Notes: generated by a model from the letters alone, not told the origin. Numbered from the stretch's first letter, positions 10,851-22,016 are shown. The stretch: 64,000 bases of DNA from Epithemia pelagica (GCA_946965045.2 OX337242.1:2108001-2172000), one strand, 5' to 3'. Made by a program: numbers and translations.

Positions 10851-11496
10851 TTACGCACCAACCCACAAACAACAAGAACAAAGAATGAATTCTAAAGGTG
10901 TCAAATCCAAAAATAACAACGACGAACGGGATAGAAGGACACACAAGGCGCGATACAAGGTGTCACAAACGGGTACACACCAGCCAAGAAGAGAAATCAT
11001 CCATGTGAGCAACATTCTGTAGGACACAAGATAAAAGACAAGACGATCGGGAAAAATGGAATGTCCTGTTCCAAACCACATACCAAGGATTCTCCTTCTG
11101 TCGGCAAAGACCTCGAATGATTGTTGCGCTCTAGAGAATAGGATGTTATCGATTATCGATATCTTCTGTTGGATGTTTTTGGACAGAGAAGCGCAGAGGC
11201 CTTTTTCCAACCGATGAGCCGGGCGAGGGAAAGAGAAAAACTATCCCTGCTATGTGTAGTGTAAGAGAGGGTAGCTCCTCCTCCCCATGGTAGGAGTAGG
11301 ACTACGTCTCTCATCTCTTCGACCCCATCTGCCTATGGCGATGCCCTAGATGACCCATGTAAAAAAAGAGATGGAATCGTGTGTCGATAACAAAATAGGG
11401 TAGCGAGAGCAATTTACGAAAAAGCTGGGCTTCTTCAAGTCTAGACTAGACTCAGTGAAAGACAAGAGCCCCACTTGGAGGTGTGTTGTCCACCCA
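10851..11496. other. Intergenic upstream of the DCN1-like gene
   Basis: Both neighbours are on the minus strand. This holds the DCN1-like promoter and the 3' UTR of the large disordered-protein gene. No gene or repeat is supported. Confidence 0.5.
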
Positions 11497-14400
11497 TTAG
11501 ACTCCCACCATGTCGAAAAACATATTCGACCCTCTCTTGGCGGCCGCCGCAGAGGAAGACGACGAGGACGGTGTCTGTGTAAACTTGGACGGTCCTGGCT
11601 TGAGACGGGATCCACCATGGGGTCGACTGGAGGTGGAAGAAACGGCATAGGGTGACCTAAACATGGCTGGTTCCTTGCGATAATTGCTTGGTTTCCATTG
11701 TCGTACTTCCGATTTCGTACTGGCCGCACTGGTATGTGACTGATGCGACACGACCGACGCGGCACTTGTGGTTCTGGAATACGGAGACGATGGTGGTGGT
11801 GCTGGCACCCTTTGACTCGACGTGGACGATACCGAGTTGGTACTGGGCAACCGCGACAGCGATGTCGACAAATCGTCTTCTCGTTGTTCGACGGGTGGTT
11901 CTCCTCCTCCTCTACTACCGACAGATCCACCGCCCACACTACTCGTTGTACTCGCTGTTCGACGGACTACTGCCAGAGGGGCACCCGAAGGATGACCTTT
12001 GATGGGTACCATTTTCCGCGACAGGTGTTGTTGTTGCAATGAGTCTGTTGTACGAGTGGACGATTTAGATTTGTGGTTGGTTGGTGCAGATGGTGACGGT
12101 GTTCTGGTCTTTTCTTTGGTCGGGTTTGATCGTGTAGAAGAAGAAGAGTGATGACTTGGTGCATGTTCCAAAGAGTCATTGGATCGGTACGGTGCCCGGT
12201 AATTACTCTTGGAAGTACTCTTGTTATTGGTACTTCCACTTTTCCGTTTGGACTTGTGGTGGTGTCGGTGGCTACTGGCACTGCTCTTGCCGTATTTGGA
12301 CCAGAGCATATCAAATGCATCAATATCACCACCATCCGAAAATGAATACGACAAATCGGAAGCACTGTTTCTCCAATCTGCCGACCAACTTTCACGTTCG
12401 TCTTGGTCGCTGAAGGAACTTTCAATTTCTTCGAACGCAATGGGATACTTCTTCTTTTCCCCATGTTTCTTTTCGCGGTCACTTTTTGGTTTGCGTTGGG
12501 ACTTGTCGTCCATTTTGCTGTCCTTGTTCTTGGCGTTGTCGTCCTTGTTGTCTTCTCGCGTCGTTTTACGTTGGAGATCCCGATCGCACTTGTCACTGGA
12601 TAATTCACTAAAATGTCCGTAGTATCGGCTATCGTTCTTTCTCCCTTTGGTGGTTTTGTCATCTTTGTTCTGGCGACGAATAAAATCATAATAATCTTGT
12701 TGTCGTATACCCCCACTGTAGTTTGTTCGGACTCCTCGGTCCCTGCTCATCGTCTTGTCTCCTCTACCCACCTTGGTGCTTCGACGATTGGCAGACGCAT
12801 CTCGTTCTTCTTCTTCGTCGTCGTCCATTAAACTTTTTGTGTGATACATTGGCTTGTGTTGGCTGTGTGGAAATTCTGGTGGGGTGCACGTGGGTATCAA
12901 CTTGAATGTTTCCGTAGTCAACTTGTACACAGCGTCGTGACCTTCATGAGTTGCACTTCGATCCGAAGAAACTTCCTCTTCTTCCTCCTCTTCTTCTTCG
13001 TCTTCATCTGAACTGGTAGTGCTGTCATCCGATGTGTTGTCGTCATTATCATCGTCGTCGTCTTCATCCCAACTTTCTTCTTCCTCTTCTTCTTCTTCTT
13101 CGTCGTCCTCTTCATCTCCACCCGACGATGCCGCCTTTTGCAAGGTTCTCATAAAGGTGTCATCTTCAAAAAAGTGTCCGGGTGACCGTTTCTCTAATTT
13201 GGAGAGATAGGTACTTCGTTTTTGCTTCAATTCTTCCCGCTCGATTTGTTGCTGTAATTGCTCTTGTTTTTCTCGTAATTGTTGTTGTTCTTGTTGGAGA
13301 TGTAGCATGGACGTGGTGGCGGTAATAGTATTGGTGGTGGTATGGGTGGAAGGCTTGCGACTGACTTGCTTGTGTCGTTGGTTTTGATTCACGGGCAAGG
13401 TCGAGGGAATGGACAGAGTATCCGGGCGATGTTGCGACGAGTGGTGGTGGTGGTGGTGGTGGGGAACATGATTGTCATTTCGTGGTTGTTGTTGTTGTTG
13501 GTCAGTCTCATACTCATCCTGCTCATTGTCGCTGGGTCCCGAATGAGACGTGGACTCGGTAATATCCAAGAGCGAAGTAGTGGCCATTTGATGAGCATCG
13601 GCAGCCGAGACATGACTGTGGGGTTTAGACCAGGACCGCTCCATTCTGGAGGAATGGGTCGAGGAGGTGGACGAGCCAATGATTCGGTGATCTTTGTGGA
13701 TTTCCTCCGATCGAACATTGTAAATCTTGAGACTGGACGAAGAAGAAGACGTGGGTGGAATGGGTCTTGTGGTGGTGGTGGTGGACCGTTTGGAATGACT
13801 CGGATGAAGACTGTTGGGTCGATCGACGGACGATCGACTGGAAACAACCTTGAGTTCTGCAGGATCCATAGTTTTGGGATTCTGATTGGAGCGTCGGCGG
13901 GCCATAGGGTGGGCCGATACAGGCATTGCGTCCGAGTGCGACTGCTGCTGCTGCTGCTGCGGTTCTTCCAAAGGAATGACAACGGGCGCCAAATTCTTGA
14001 GTGTATGCATTACGACGGGTTCGGCTGCCGTGGATCGTCGCCATTGAGACGAGGAAGATGCTCGTGAGGATGATGCTTGTTCCAGACCCGCAGTCTCCTG
14101 TTTGAAGTCGACAGTCAAGACGACGGGATCCAAATTGCCCATCATTCCGGACTGTTTGGACAAGTCGGATCCACCCGAACGCTTCCATCGCAATGGAGAC
14201 GCCAAAGTATTGTTATTATTGTTGTTGTTGCTACTTCCCGAGGCAGAAAGTGCGGGTGGATCGGGTGGTCGTGTCCGTTGTTGATGTTGTTGTTGTTGCC
14301 GTTGCGAAGAGTCTTGTGAGGATGGTGGATCATTTGGATTCTCGGACTTGCTGCTGCTGCCGACTCCTCGAGGACGGTTCCGATCCAGATTTTTGCGACG

Positions 14401-15096
14401 ACTCAGAATGGCTTTGTGACCTCCACGTTTGGGTGGGGGTGGTTGCGGACGTTGTTGCTGCTGCTGCTTGGGTGGCTTGGTACACTGCTGCTGGCCATTG
14501 ACAATCACTTCATTTTCATTCGTGACTTCAATCGTTTCGGTTTTGGTGGATCGAGTCGATTTGGTCGATGTTTGTCGTGTCATGCCAATGGGAATGGCCA
14601 GCAGTTGTGATGCCGTGGGTGTTTGGGAATCTGGAAGGTTGTTTACCGAGGGAACCTCACTGTTGTCGTGCTTGTCGTCGTTCTTGTCGTTGTCGTTGTC
14701 GTTGCGGGTGTCAGTATCTTGGGGTTCCCGTGTGTGAAGAATCGTAGTCGACACGAGGTGCTGCGGTGCTGCTCGTTCCTCGACAGTTTCCTCCTCTGTT
14801 TTGGGAGCTTCCTCTCTGGCTTCTTCGTCTTTGTTTTCAATACCATCTTGGGCAAATTCAATTTCAATGGTATCTGGACTAGAAATCAGTTGCATAGTAC
14901 TGCTAGCGGTAGGTAGTCCAGTTCCGTGCTCGTGTTCTTGTTCTTCTTGTTGTGGATGTTGTGCTTCCTGGTGTGGCGATTCCGAATCCAGTGCAATCGT
15001 TGCCGCATCGTGTTGTTGTGGTTGTGGGGTCGTTGTGACACTTTTGGAATGCTGTTTTTCTGTTTGTGGTGGCTGTCGCTTTTTGAAAAAGACCAT
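11497..15096 (-). CDS. Very large intrinsically disordered protein, unknown function
   Basis: A 3.6-kb uninterrupted frame with an ATG at 15096 codes 1199 residues, far longer than chance, yet no folded domain is recognised. Composition changes along the chain: Q/E/H-rich N-terminus; a polyglutamine run near residues 379-385; a polyhistidine run near 544-552; a Q/E/K-rich segment likely to form a coiled coil at ~595-637 (LREKQEQLQQQIEREEL); a strongly acidic block of D, E and S at ~657-709; K/D-rich charged repeats to ~850; then serine-, arginine- and threonine-rich sequence to the end (NMFFDMVGV). Such proteins often act as scaffolds or chromatin or mineral-associated factors, but nothing here decides between these. 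The start MVFFKKR and a later MQLISSPDTIEIEF resemble parts of the small gene at 17769-18362. Confidence 0.7.
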   Translation of the reverse strand: MVFFKKRQPPQTEKQHSKSVTTTPQPQQHDAATIALDSESPHQEAQHPQQEEQEHEHGTGLPTASSTMQLISSPDTIEIEFAQDGIENKDEEAREEAPKTEEETVEERAAPQHLVSTTILHTREPQDTDTRNDNDNDKNDDKHDNSEVPSVNNLPDSQTPTASQLLAIPIGMTRQTSTKSTRSTKTETIEVTNENEVIVNGQQQCTKPPKQQQQQRPQPPPPKRGGHKAILSRRKNLDRNRPRGVGSSSKSENPNDPPSSQDSSQRQQQQHQQRTRPPDPPALSASGSSNNNNNNNTLASPLRWKRSGGSDLSKQSGMMGNLDPVVLTVDFKQETAGLEQASSSRASSSSQWRRSTAAEPVVMHTLKNLAPVVIPLEEPQQQQQQSHSDAMPVSAHPMARRRSNQNPKTMDPAELKVVSSRSSVDRPNSLHPSHSKRSTTTTTRPIPPTSSSSSSLKIYNVRSEEIHKDHRIIGSSTSSTHSSRMERSWSKPHSHVSAADAHQMATTSLLDITESTSHSGPSDNEQDEYETDQQQQQPRNDNHVPHHHHHHHSSQHRPDTLSIPSTLPVNQNQRHKQVSRKPSTHTTTNTITATTSMLHLQQEQQQLREKQEQLQQQIEREELKQKRSTYLSKLEKRSPGHFFEDDTFMRTLQKAASSGGDEEDDEEEEEEEEESWDEDDDDDNDDNTSDDSTTSSDEDEEEEEEEEEVSSDRSATHEGHDAVYKLTTETFKLIPTCTPPEFPHSQHKPMYHTKSLMDDDEEEERDASANRRSTKVGRGDKTMSRDRGVRTNYSGGIRQQDYYDFIRRQNKDDKTTKGRKNDSRYYGHFSELSSDKCDRDLQRKTTREDNKDDNAKNKDSKMDDKSQRKPKSDREKKHGEKKKYPIAFEEIESSFSDQDERESWSADWRNSASDLSYSFSDGGDIDAFDMLWSKYGKSSASSHRHHHKSKRKSGSTNNKSTSKSNYRAPYRSNDSLEHAPSHHSSSSTRSNPTKEKTRTPSPSAPTNHKSKSSTRTTDSLQQQHLSRKMVPIKGHPSGAPLAVVRRTASTTSSVGGGSVGSRGGGEPPVEQREDDLSTSLSRLPSTNSVSSTSSQRVPAPPPSSPYSRTTSAASVVSHQSHTSAASTKSEVRQWKPSNYRKEPAMFRSPYAVSSTSSRPHGGSRLKPGPSKFTQTPSSSSSSAAAAKRGSNMFFDMVGV

Positions 15097-15454
15097 GGTA
15101 CTCCTGTTGTTGTTTTAGGTTGTTCCAGGACAGCGAAACGAGATGAGTGAGGCACACAGGCCCCCGTCCAAACACTCTGCAAATGTATCAAAATGTGAGG
15201 GTGTTGATCCGTTGACACTTTATCCGTTAGGCTGGTCCGTTGGCCAGTACGGTCGCCAAATGGACTTATCTGGTCAACGGTTTGATAAAGTTAGCTAGGA
15301 ACATTCTTTCGGATTGTATAGGGGCCAGGGGCGTACGCTCGGGTTAACTACGCTTCGAAACCATCCGTTGTGCACGTGCATGACACTTAGTTACCGATGT
15401 CACACTTAAGTACTTCTAAATCGAGGCAATTATCGGAATGCCTGCCGGCGCCCA
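15097..15454. other. Upstream region of the disordered-protein gene
   Basis: Presumed promoter and 5' UTR of the gene ending at 15096. No other feature is seen. Confidence 0.4.
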
Positions 15455-16228
15455 CAGGGGGTTGATTCGTGGTTCCCTCCTCATCTTTCTTCCGATCTCA
15501 TTTTCCCACAGCGAGGTCTTGTTTCTTGTCGAGAAAATGATGCAATCCTCCACCAGGCAACCAAAGAACCGTTGTCTCAAGTCGCTCGTCTTATGGAATA
15601 GTATGACTTACTAATCTTTTCGGCATTGTCGTCATGAGAGAATTTTCGTCGTCGTCGTCGTCGTTGTCGTCGTCGTCATGAGAGAATACAATCGCAAGCG
15701 TCGTGTGGTTTGGAGGATATGGGTGTGTGTGTGTGTGTACACGGCGAGTCCATCACGCACGCGAGACACTACAAACGTTTGTTCCTCGGGTGTGGCACGT
15801 GAGAGACTCCCCTCTTCTTTGGGTGCCGATAGCGATGCGACAGTCAGTCCACTCGTCGCCACCGTCCACCCAAAACAAGTCTCTTCATGTCTCTGTGTGT
15901 GCCCCCAAAGCGCAAGACCTACTATACTAGTGCAGGGAGTCCACAATGGTGCGCACGTTCCATTCATTCTACTAGTACTTCTGTTCGTTCTACCTGGTAC
16001 ATGAATAATCAAAATAGGGTAGAACGAACTACGACTATTCCTGGGTCCCCATTGTCAACAATGCGGAACCAGGGAACATTTGCCCCAGACGCGCACAGAC
16101 ATAAATTGTTGATCGCGAGACTGTCCAACACAAAACACACATGATTCGAGATTCGGAATCGTCGTTCAAACGACGAACCACCTGCTTGTGAGTGGGTGAC
16201 GAACCAACCAACAAACTACAACCTATCG
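15455..16228. repeat. Direct repeat R1 (partner of 17020-17620)
   Basis: Long stretches match 17020-17620 in the same orientation with substitutions and small indels. Shared landmarks are CAACCAAAGAACC / AAACCAAAGAACC, TGTCGTCATGAGAGAAT, GGGTGCCGATAGCGATGCG and CAAGACCTACTATACTA. R1 is longer through expanded (TCG)n at ~15646-15680 and (TG)n at ~15722-15737. The two copies flank the first member of the orphan two-exon family. No protein is supported within it. Confidence 0.65.
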
Positions 16229-16459
16229 CGATACCTCTTTGCTCCACTTCACAAAATTGGCATTGTACACAAATCACCACTTTTCTGCGATGCCACCGCT
16301 TAGGCGTGCTGTAATTTCAAGTTTTTCGGTAATGTTGTGTCTCGCACGTAATCGACCAAGTTGTTGTAGTTGCAAGCTGCGTTGTGGTCAGAAGGCGGGG
16401 ATTGGACATGGTGATTTGAGATTGCATTCCCCATCTTAACGAGAGGACAGGCTATCATC
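16229..16459. promoter_or_regulatory. Upstream region of orphan-family copy A
   Basis: This stretch, including GGCGGGGATTGGACATGGTG and AACGAGAGGACAGGCT, is shared with the sequence upstream of copy B (about 19000-19190) and in part with every array copy. It is likely the family's promoter and 5' UTR. Confidence 0.4.
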
Positions 16460-17079
16460 ATGGCAACCATCACCAGCAGCCAAACAGTGTGTTCCACAGA
16501 TTCCACAATTCGGACCTCCAACGTCCAAAACCCAAAGCCATGCTCGATCACGGTAGGTCATGGAGCCGGAATATCCCTTGACCAACGGATCTCCAGCGCA
16601 TACTGACATGTATTTCTTTCTCTGTGTGTTTGCAGCTTTCAAAACGATCCAGAATGTCTCGTTTTCAAACATCTGAACGAGAAATTGCGGAGAGCTTTCT
16701 CCGTAACCTTGGCGTCGAGCTCGACGATACCCAGCAGGAGTTTTTGGGAGCCACAATTGGAGAAATACAGCGTCGCATCCAGCTAAACAATGATGAACCG
16801 GTGGACAACGCCGTTGTCCGTTTCATTTTTAATCCAACGGGATTGATGGAGAACCATCTTCCTGGATTGATCGATCATGTCCGCGAATTTTCTCTCGCTA
16901 GGCGGGTTGCCGAGATCCCAGATGAAAGCAACAGCGCTGGAGTCTCGTCTTCGTCGAAATTCGATCGGAGGCGGCGGCGAGATCCTTATGGACAATCACA
17001 CCCAGAGGTCGAGTGCGGGGGGTTGAGTTGCGGTTCCTCCCTCAATTCTCTCTTGCATCATGATGATCCTCCCCACTAG
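16460..17079 (+). pseudogene. Orphan two-exon family, copy A (C-terminus replaced)
   Basis: Exon 1 is 16460-16552 (MATITSSQTVCSTDST...), then an 83-bp phase-0 intron (GTAGGT...TTTGCAG), then exon 2 from 16636. The spliced frame would give 178 aa. It matches copy B closely up to SNSAGVSS, including MSRF, SFLRNLGVELDD and IPDESNSAG. After that, the serine/threonine/alanine-rich tail found in other copies is gone, and the frame runs into repeat R2, giving a short arginine-rich end. I therefore treat it as 3'-truncated, although it may still be expressed. No known domain is recognised. The minus strand also has a long open frame across exon 1 and the intron; see the findings for why the plus strand is preferred. 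Confidence 0.5.
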
Positions 17080-17620
17080 GAAACCAAAGAACCATTGTCA
17101 AGTCGCTCGTTGTATGGAATAGTATGATTTACCAATCTTTTCGTTATTGTCGTCATGAGAGAATGCAATCGCAGTCGCAAGCCTCATGTCGTTTGGAGCA
17201 TATGGGTGTGTGCGTATGCACTACAAACGTTTGGGTTTGGCGGGTCCGGCCCTTTCCTCTATTGCGTTCTTTGGGTGCCGATAGCGATGCGACAGTCACT
17301 CCACTGGTAGCCACCGTCCACTCAAAACGAGTCTCATCATGTCTCTGTGTGTGCCCCAAAAGCACAAGACCTACTATACTATAGCAGTGAATCCACAATG
17401 GCGCGCAAGTTCCATTCATTCTAGTAGTTCCATTCGTTTTACCTAGTACATGGATAATCAATATCCGTGGGGTAGAACACCCTATGAGTATTCCTGCATG
17501 GAACATTTGCCCAAGAAGCACACACACAAAACACAAATGAAAGATCCGGTCACCACACCACAAAGTCCCAACCAGAGGAGTGTGACGTTCCACGAACCAA
17601 CCAACCAAGCAACATAGCCA
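17020..17620. repeat. Direct repeat R2 (partner of 15455-16228)
   Basis: Matches R1 in the same orientation, beginning at about GGTTGAGTTGCGGTTCC and ending near GAACCAACCAACCAA. It supplies the last codons and stop of orphan copy A. It lacks the long (TCG)n expansion of R1. Confidence 0.65.
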
Positions 17621-17768
17621 CCACAACCCTGTCCTGTACAATAATAAGATTCATATCTCGAAACACACGCAACACTTCACAGTCGGGGTTCCATCATTGT
17701 CGTACCTGTCTTTGAAGATGCGCACCCACACTGCGTTCCATTCGCGCTCTCTCTCTCTAGCTAGCTAG

Positions 17769-18362
17769 CTAGAATAGAGGGATTACCGAGCAAGAGGTCG
17801 GCGTCAGATTCTCCGTCCAGTCCTGGGTCATGGTTTCCAACATGGACGCCACCGAGTTTGACGACGCCGATCTTGTTGTTTTGGTTGCTACGGTTGGAGT
17901 TGCCTTGGTGGTGAATGGTTCGCTCCCATTGCTCGTTTCCATTGCATGCTGCTGCGATTCGGTCAAATGGGTTGGTTCCTTCTTCTTCTTCGAGGAGGAA
18001 TAGACTTGAAGGGCATCCGAGTCCACGTCGTCGTTTAGTACTAGTAGCCCATGGTTTCGGGCCCGTGGCTTGTCCACTACATTTGGATTTGGTAGTTGTT
18101 TCGACCGAGTTCTTTTGTTGTTCAATTTGCGAGTCATTCGACACAGGCGCACTTCAATCACATCCACAGAAGAAATGGTTTGGAGAACCATATTATTATT
18201 CGGAGACTTGAAGAATTCGGTCTTTGGTTGGAGGACTGGAACGCTTTGTCGCTTTTGTTTCTGTTTTCTAGCCGCCGATCGTGGAGAGCCCTTGTCCGTC
18301 TTGCTCTTGTCTGGGTGTTTGTTCGGAACCACACTGAAGCGTCTCCGAAACAAAAATGCCAT
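17769..18362 (-). CDS. Small basic protein, unknown
   Basis: A 197-aa frame with an ATG at 18362 (MAFLFRRRFSVVP) and a TAG at 17769-17771. The N-terminal 60 residues are strongly basic (KTDKGSPRSAARKQKQKRQ), followed by a short hydrophobic patch (MVLQTISSVDVIEVRL) and a polar, serine/threonine-rich tail. No domain is recognised. Two short stretches resemble the N-terminus of the 1199-aa disordered protein: the opening M-[AV]-F plus basic residues, and ISS.D.IE. It may be a fragment or distant copy of that gene. Low-complexity (CT)n and (GCTA)n tracts directly follow the stop. Confidence 0.5.
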   Translation of the reverse strand: MAFLFRRRFSVVPNKHPDKSKTDKGSPRSAARKQKQKRQSVPVLQPKTEFFKSPNNNMVLQTISSVDVIEVRLCRMTRKLNNKRTRSKQLPNPNVVDKPRARNHGLLVLNDDVDSDALQVYSSSKKKKEPTHLTESQQHAMETSNGSEPFTTKATPTVATKTTRSASSNSVASMLETMTQDWTENLTPTSCSVIPLF

Positions 18363-19190
18363 GATCCTTGTATATTGCCACCACTAAGGACGATGGCGTT
18401 GTCACGACAAGAAGCTGAAACACGTGGAGAAGACCGTGGCACTCGGGTATTATAAAGGTTTGCAGTAAGCCACGACGATGACGACGACGACGACGACGAC
18501 AAGAACAACAACAACAACAAATTGAGCCCGCTCTCCTCCAAGGAAATCACCAGTCTCTCTCTCTCTCTCTCTCCGTTTTGTTTGCTTTCCGGGAATGGTT
18601 CCGAAACCAGGGCTGTTTTTGTTCGCGCACAAATGTGGGTCTGAAGAGAAACTCTTGCTGTTGTCAATAAGTTGGGTATTGCCCACCATGGCGAGTGGCG
18701 AGGATGATATTATGTGGAACAGGATGAAGCCTTCTTGTTTTCGAGGTGGAAGGTGCACCGCCCAACGTGCAATTGACACACATCTTTGCTTCCGTTCAAA
18801 GCTCAAAATGTCTTTTGCGACTCGCAAGGGTGTAGAAGTCGTACATTAGATAGGCATTATAGATTGTATCATCCTTGATCCGTTGTCCGTTGAATCGGAT
18901 GGCGAGATCGAGATTCGAGATGGAAGGTAGGAATGACACAAGACACAAGACACAAGACACAAGACACAAGACACAAGACACAAGACACAACACACAACAC
19001 GGCTGCCAACACCGCTTGGGCGTGCTGTAATTTCAAGTTTTGAGGTAGTTGTGTGTCTCGCACTCTCGCACATTCGAACCAAGTTGTTGTATCTGCAAGC
19101 TGCGTTGTGGTCAGAAGGCGGGGATTGGACATGGTGATTTGAGATTGCATTCCCATTTTGAACATCATAACGAGAGGACAGGCTTTCATC
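18363..19190. other. Intergenic with microsatellites
   Basis: Holds (GAC)n at about 18476-18502, (TC)n at about 18555-18573 and the 7-bp minisatellite listed separately. The last 190 bases match the upstream region of the other orphan-family copies. No gene is supported. Confidence 0.5.
18935..18990. repeat. 7-bp minisatellite (ACACAAG)n
   Basis: About seven to eight uninterrupted copies of ACACAAG, about 200 bases upstream of orphan-family copy B. Confidence 0.9.
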
Positions 19191-19897
19191 ATGGCAACCA
19201 TCACCAGCAGCCAAACGGTGTGTTCCACAGCTTCCACAATTCGGACCTCCAACATCCAAAACCCAAAGCCATTCTCGATCATCACGGTAGGTAATGGAGC
19301 CGGAATATCCCTTGACCAACGGATCCCCAGCGCATACTGACATGTATTTCTTTCTGTGTGTGTTTGCAGCTTTCCAAACGTCAAAGCATGTCGCGTTTTC
19401 TAACATCTGAACGAGAAATTGCGAATAGCTTTCTCCGTAACCTTGGCGTCGAGCTCGACGATACCCAGCAGGAGTTTTTGGGAGCCACAATTGGAGAAAT
19501 ACAGCGTCGCATCCAGCTAAATAATGATGAACCGGTGGACAACGCCGTTGTCCGTCTCAATTATGATGCAACGGGATTGTCGAATCGCTATCTTCGTAGT
19601 CTGATTGATCATGTCCGCGGATTTTCTCTCGCTGGGCGGGTTGCCGAGATCCCAGATGAAAGCAACAGCGCTGGTGTCTCGTCTTTGACGAATCCTATTT
19701 TGGGGAGTTCTGCCGATGGTGAGGGGGACACAAACGACAGCAACGAAACAGTTGCGGACGGTCAAGCAGTCCCGGCTGCCCACAGCAACTGGTCTGTGGA
19801 CGCCGTGGCAGGCTCTGCTGCCCCTTCTCAAATCACCGACTTAACAGCCGAGACCGAGGACACATCAACTATCGAAGGAGGTGATCATGAAGACTAG
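19191..19897 (+). CDS. Orphan two-exon family, copy B (full length)
   Basis: Exon 1 is 19191-19286, the phase-0 intron is 83 bp (19287-19369, GTAGGT...TTTGCAG) and exon 2 is 19370-19897. The product is 207 aa. The first 32 residues are polar (MATITSSQTVCST); residues ~33-140 look helical and conserved (SFLRNLGVELDD, LIDHVRGFSLAG, EIPDESNSAG); the tail is rich in S, T, A, D and E (SADGEGDTNDSNE, ETEDTSTIEGG). No signal peptide, membrane segment or known domain is seen. It is the closest full-length relative of the array copies, which differ mainly at residues ~65-105. Function unknown. Confidence 0.6.
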
Positions 19898-21560
19898 AAG
19901 TAGGGCAGCAAAAAGCACTTTGGGGACTTCAAGTTGTGAAGGGGCAGATAAACAAGAAGAAGAGGAAAGGATAATGCGAACAACAAAGTCTCCTGAACTA
20001 ATCTAGGAAAAAGTGTCATAACCTGAAATTTGAAACAGAGTCTCGTGTAAGGCACGCACATGCTTTAGGTTTGTCGGGATGGTGGTGGTGCGGCCCATTG
20101 TCTGTTTGGAAAATTTAAACTGGACTCGCATCCCAAGCGTGGGCAAAGAGAGGGTTTCCAGAATGTCGGACGTGTACCTTGTGGAATGTTCACGCGAATT
20201 TTTCAGTTTGGAGGTGAAGCGGATGTACTCGCTCTCCACGATTGGTGCACTCCTGCTGAATGTCGACCACAGGTCTCGCAAGTGGGAACTTCATGCGATC
20301 TGAAGACGTGTTGGATACGGGAAACGGTATTACATGGAAGCTTCCAGACATGGTAGTCAAGCCGCATGGTGGGAGCATGATGGTCGGTATCGTTGCGATT
20401 GGTGGATCGACCAAAATTCCTGCGAATCTTGGCTTGTGGACAAGAACACTAGATAGACTCTTTCTCCTTTGATGGATCTCGGTGACGAGGTCAGGTCTCT
20501 GTTCCCATCCAACCAAAAGACTTGTGAATTCGCATATACAAGACTATCCTGTCGACAACGAGTTCTTTCATGGTTTGTTTTAGCTACACTATAGTGATAG
20601 TAAAGCAATTCATCTTGTTGTAATATTCAGTTAAATCAATTGATCAATGCGGCAAATATATGTGCGGGTATATCACTGCATGGATGACGGTTCATTAGTA
20701 CCACCACAGTACCAAATCCAAGGTCGAACAATGTAAAATGGAGTATAATTCGAAGAAAGAAAGTCCAAGTTTGTGACACTCTCGCCATCAGTAAGATGGT
20801 CTTTTTCATTGTCATGCAGAGATTTTGTGGTTAGAACGATGTCAACCCACATTTATGCCATACCACCATGGCCTATTGGCTGAACCAATGTCACGGATCA
20901 ACTTTGCGAGTGCTTCGTCCATGACGATGATCCAAGTTGTTGGAGGCTACTACTCCAGCGGAAGATGGCAAAAACAGTGCAATCGCGAACACTTTCTAGG
21001 ATATTATGGACAACTATCATCTGAATGAAGCTGTGCAATATGTTCGCGATTGGAGAACTACATCCCGCGGTATCATCATCGTTGATGCGCAAATCACGAG
21101 TTCTGCACTTCAAAAAATGGAACGAGATACGATAGACACATGTGCACGTGTGGAGGGTCGGCCGGCGAAGACCTACAATCTCTACGAGTAGCTAGAGACA
21201 GAGACCAAGACCAAGTGAATACTGTAGGCATAATATTACAATACAAAATCGGCTCCTTGTCGAACGTGGGACTCGACACCGGGAATTATTAATACTACCT
21301 ACACAGCTTGATAGGGAGTAAGTTCACAACTTCCCTGGGACACCCGCTACTTTCACATTCCGAGCGTTGCGTGTGTACGAGTGGTCTCACATAGGAGTTG
21401 CTCTTTAGTACGAGTAGCCTTTAAGTAGCACGTATCCCCCTCGAAAACTGAGCTCCTACGCTCAATCCCAGCAATTCACCAACCTCATAGCCATATTGAA
21501 AACAAAACAAGAAGACCATGGCGGCAGTTTGATCAACCTTTACACAATCATACCTCTGTC
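19898..21560. other. 3' flank shared with the array, plus a possible small inverted-repeat element
   Basis: 19898-20060 and 20410-20835 match the 3' flank of the orphan gene in each array unit. The ~350 bp between them (20060-20410) are absent from the units. At 21335-21353 a 19-bp sequence is the exact reverse complement of the array unit junction (31365-31383). About 90 bases later, TAAGTAGCACGTATCCCC is an imperfect inverted copy of it, so 21337-21441 may be a small non-autonomous DNA element. No gene is supported. Confidence 0.4.
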
Positions 21561-22016
21561 ATGCCTCCTCCTGCTACCCGCCAGTGTGCTGTTACGAGTT
21601 TCCCGACAGAAATTGGTCTATTCCTTGTCTCAGAGAGCAACCTCTTTCCATCCGTCCACTCTCATTTTGTTTCTATTTCTGTTCGAGCAATTCACTGCTC
21701 TGCCCATGTAAATCAAGACGATCGATCAATGGAAAGTAAAATGAAAGTGTCATTTTGGTCTGCAAATTCAGACCAACCAGTCCACGAAGCCATTGTTTCT
21801 GTTCCACTTGAATGGTCTCCAAGAATCTTTCTGGCAGCAATACGATTGACCGTCACCCAACGAAACAACGTTTGCCTGTATAAAGTGACCGACACTCCAC
21901 CAGGCTACTGCCGGATCAATGAGGTCCATTGGCTGTATGAGAACATTACAGCAACAACCAGGAGTATTTTGGAAGAGCAACATGCTTTTGTCTTTATTTT
22001 TGGTGGTGACTCGTAA
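21561..22016 (+). CDS. Hypothetical protein
   Basis: A 151-aa ATG frame (MPPPATRQCAVTSF). The second half has a balanced, protein-like composition (KVSFWSANSDQPVHEAIV, LYKVTDTPPGYCRINEV, ILEEQHAFVFIFGGDS); the first half is less convincing, and translation could start at the internal MESKMK. It is convergent with the transposon-type gene that ends at 22082, so it could belong to the same element. Not recognised. Confidence 0.35.
   Translation: MPPPATRQCAVTSFPTEIGLFLVSESNLFPSVHSHFVSISVRAIHCSAHVNQDDRSMESKMKVSFWSANSDQPVHEAIVSVPLEWSPRIFLAAIRLTVTQRNNVCLYKVTDTPPGYCRINEVHWLYENITATTRSILEEQHAFVFIFGGDS

Noticed and set aside
13342-14067. Plus-strand frame inside the 1199-aa gene
   Set aside because: Valine/glycine/leucine-rich shadow of the serine/threonine/histidine codons on the minus strand, with no motif.
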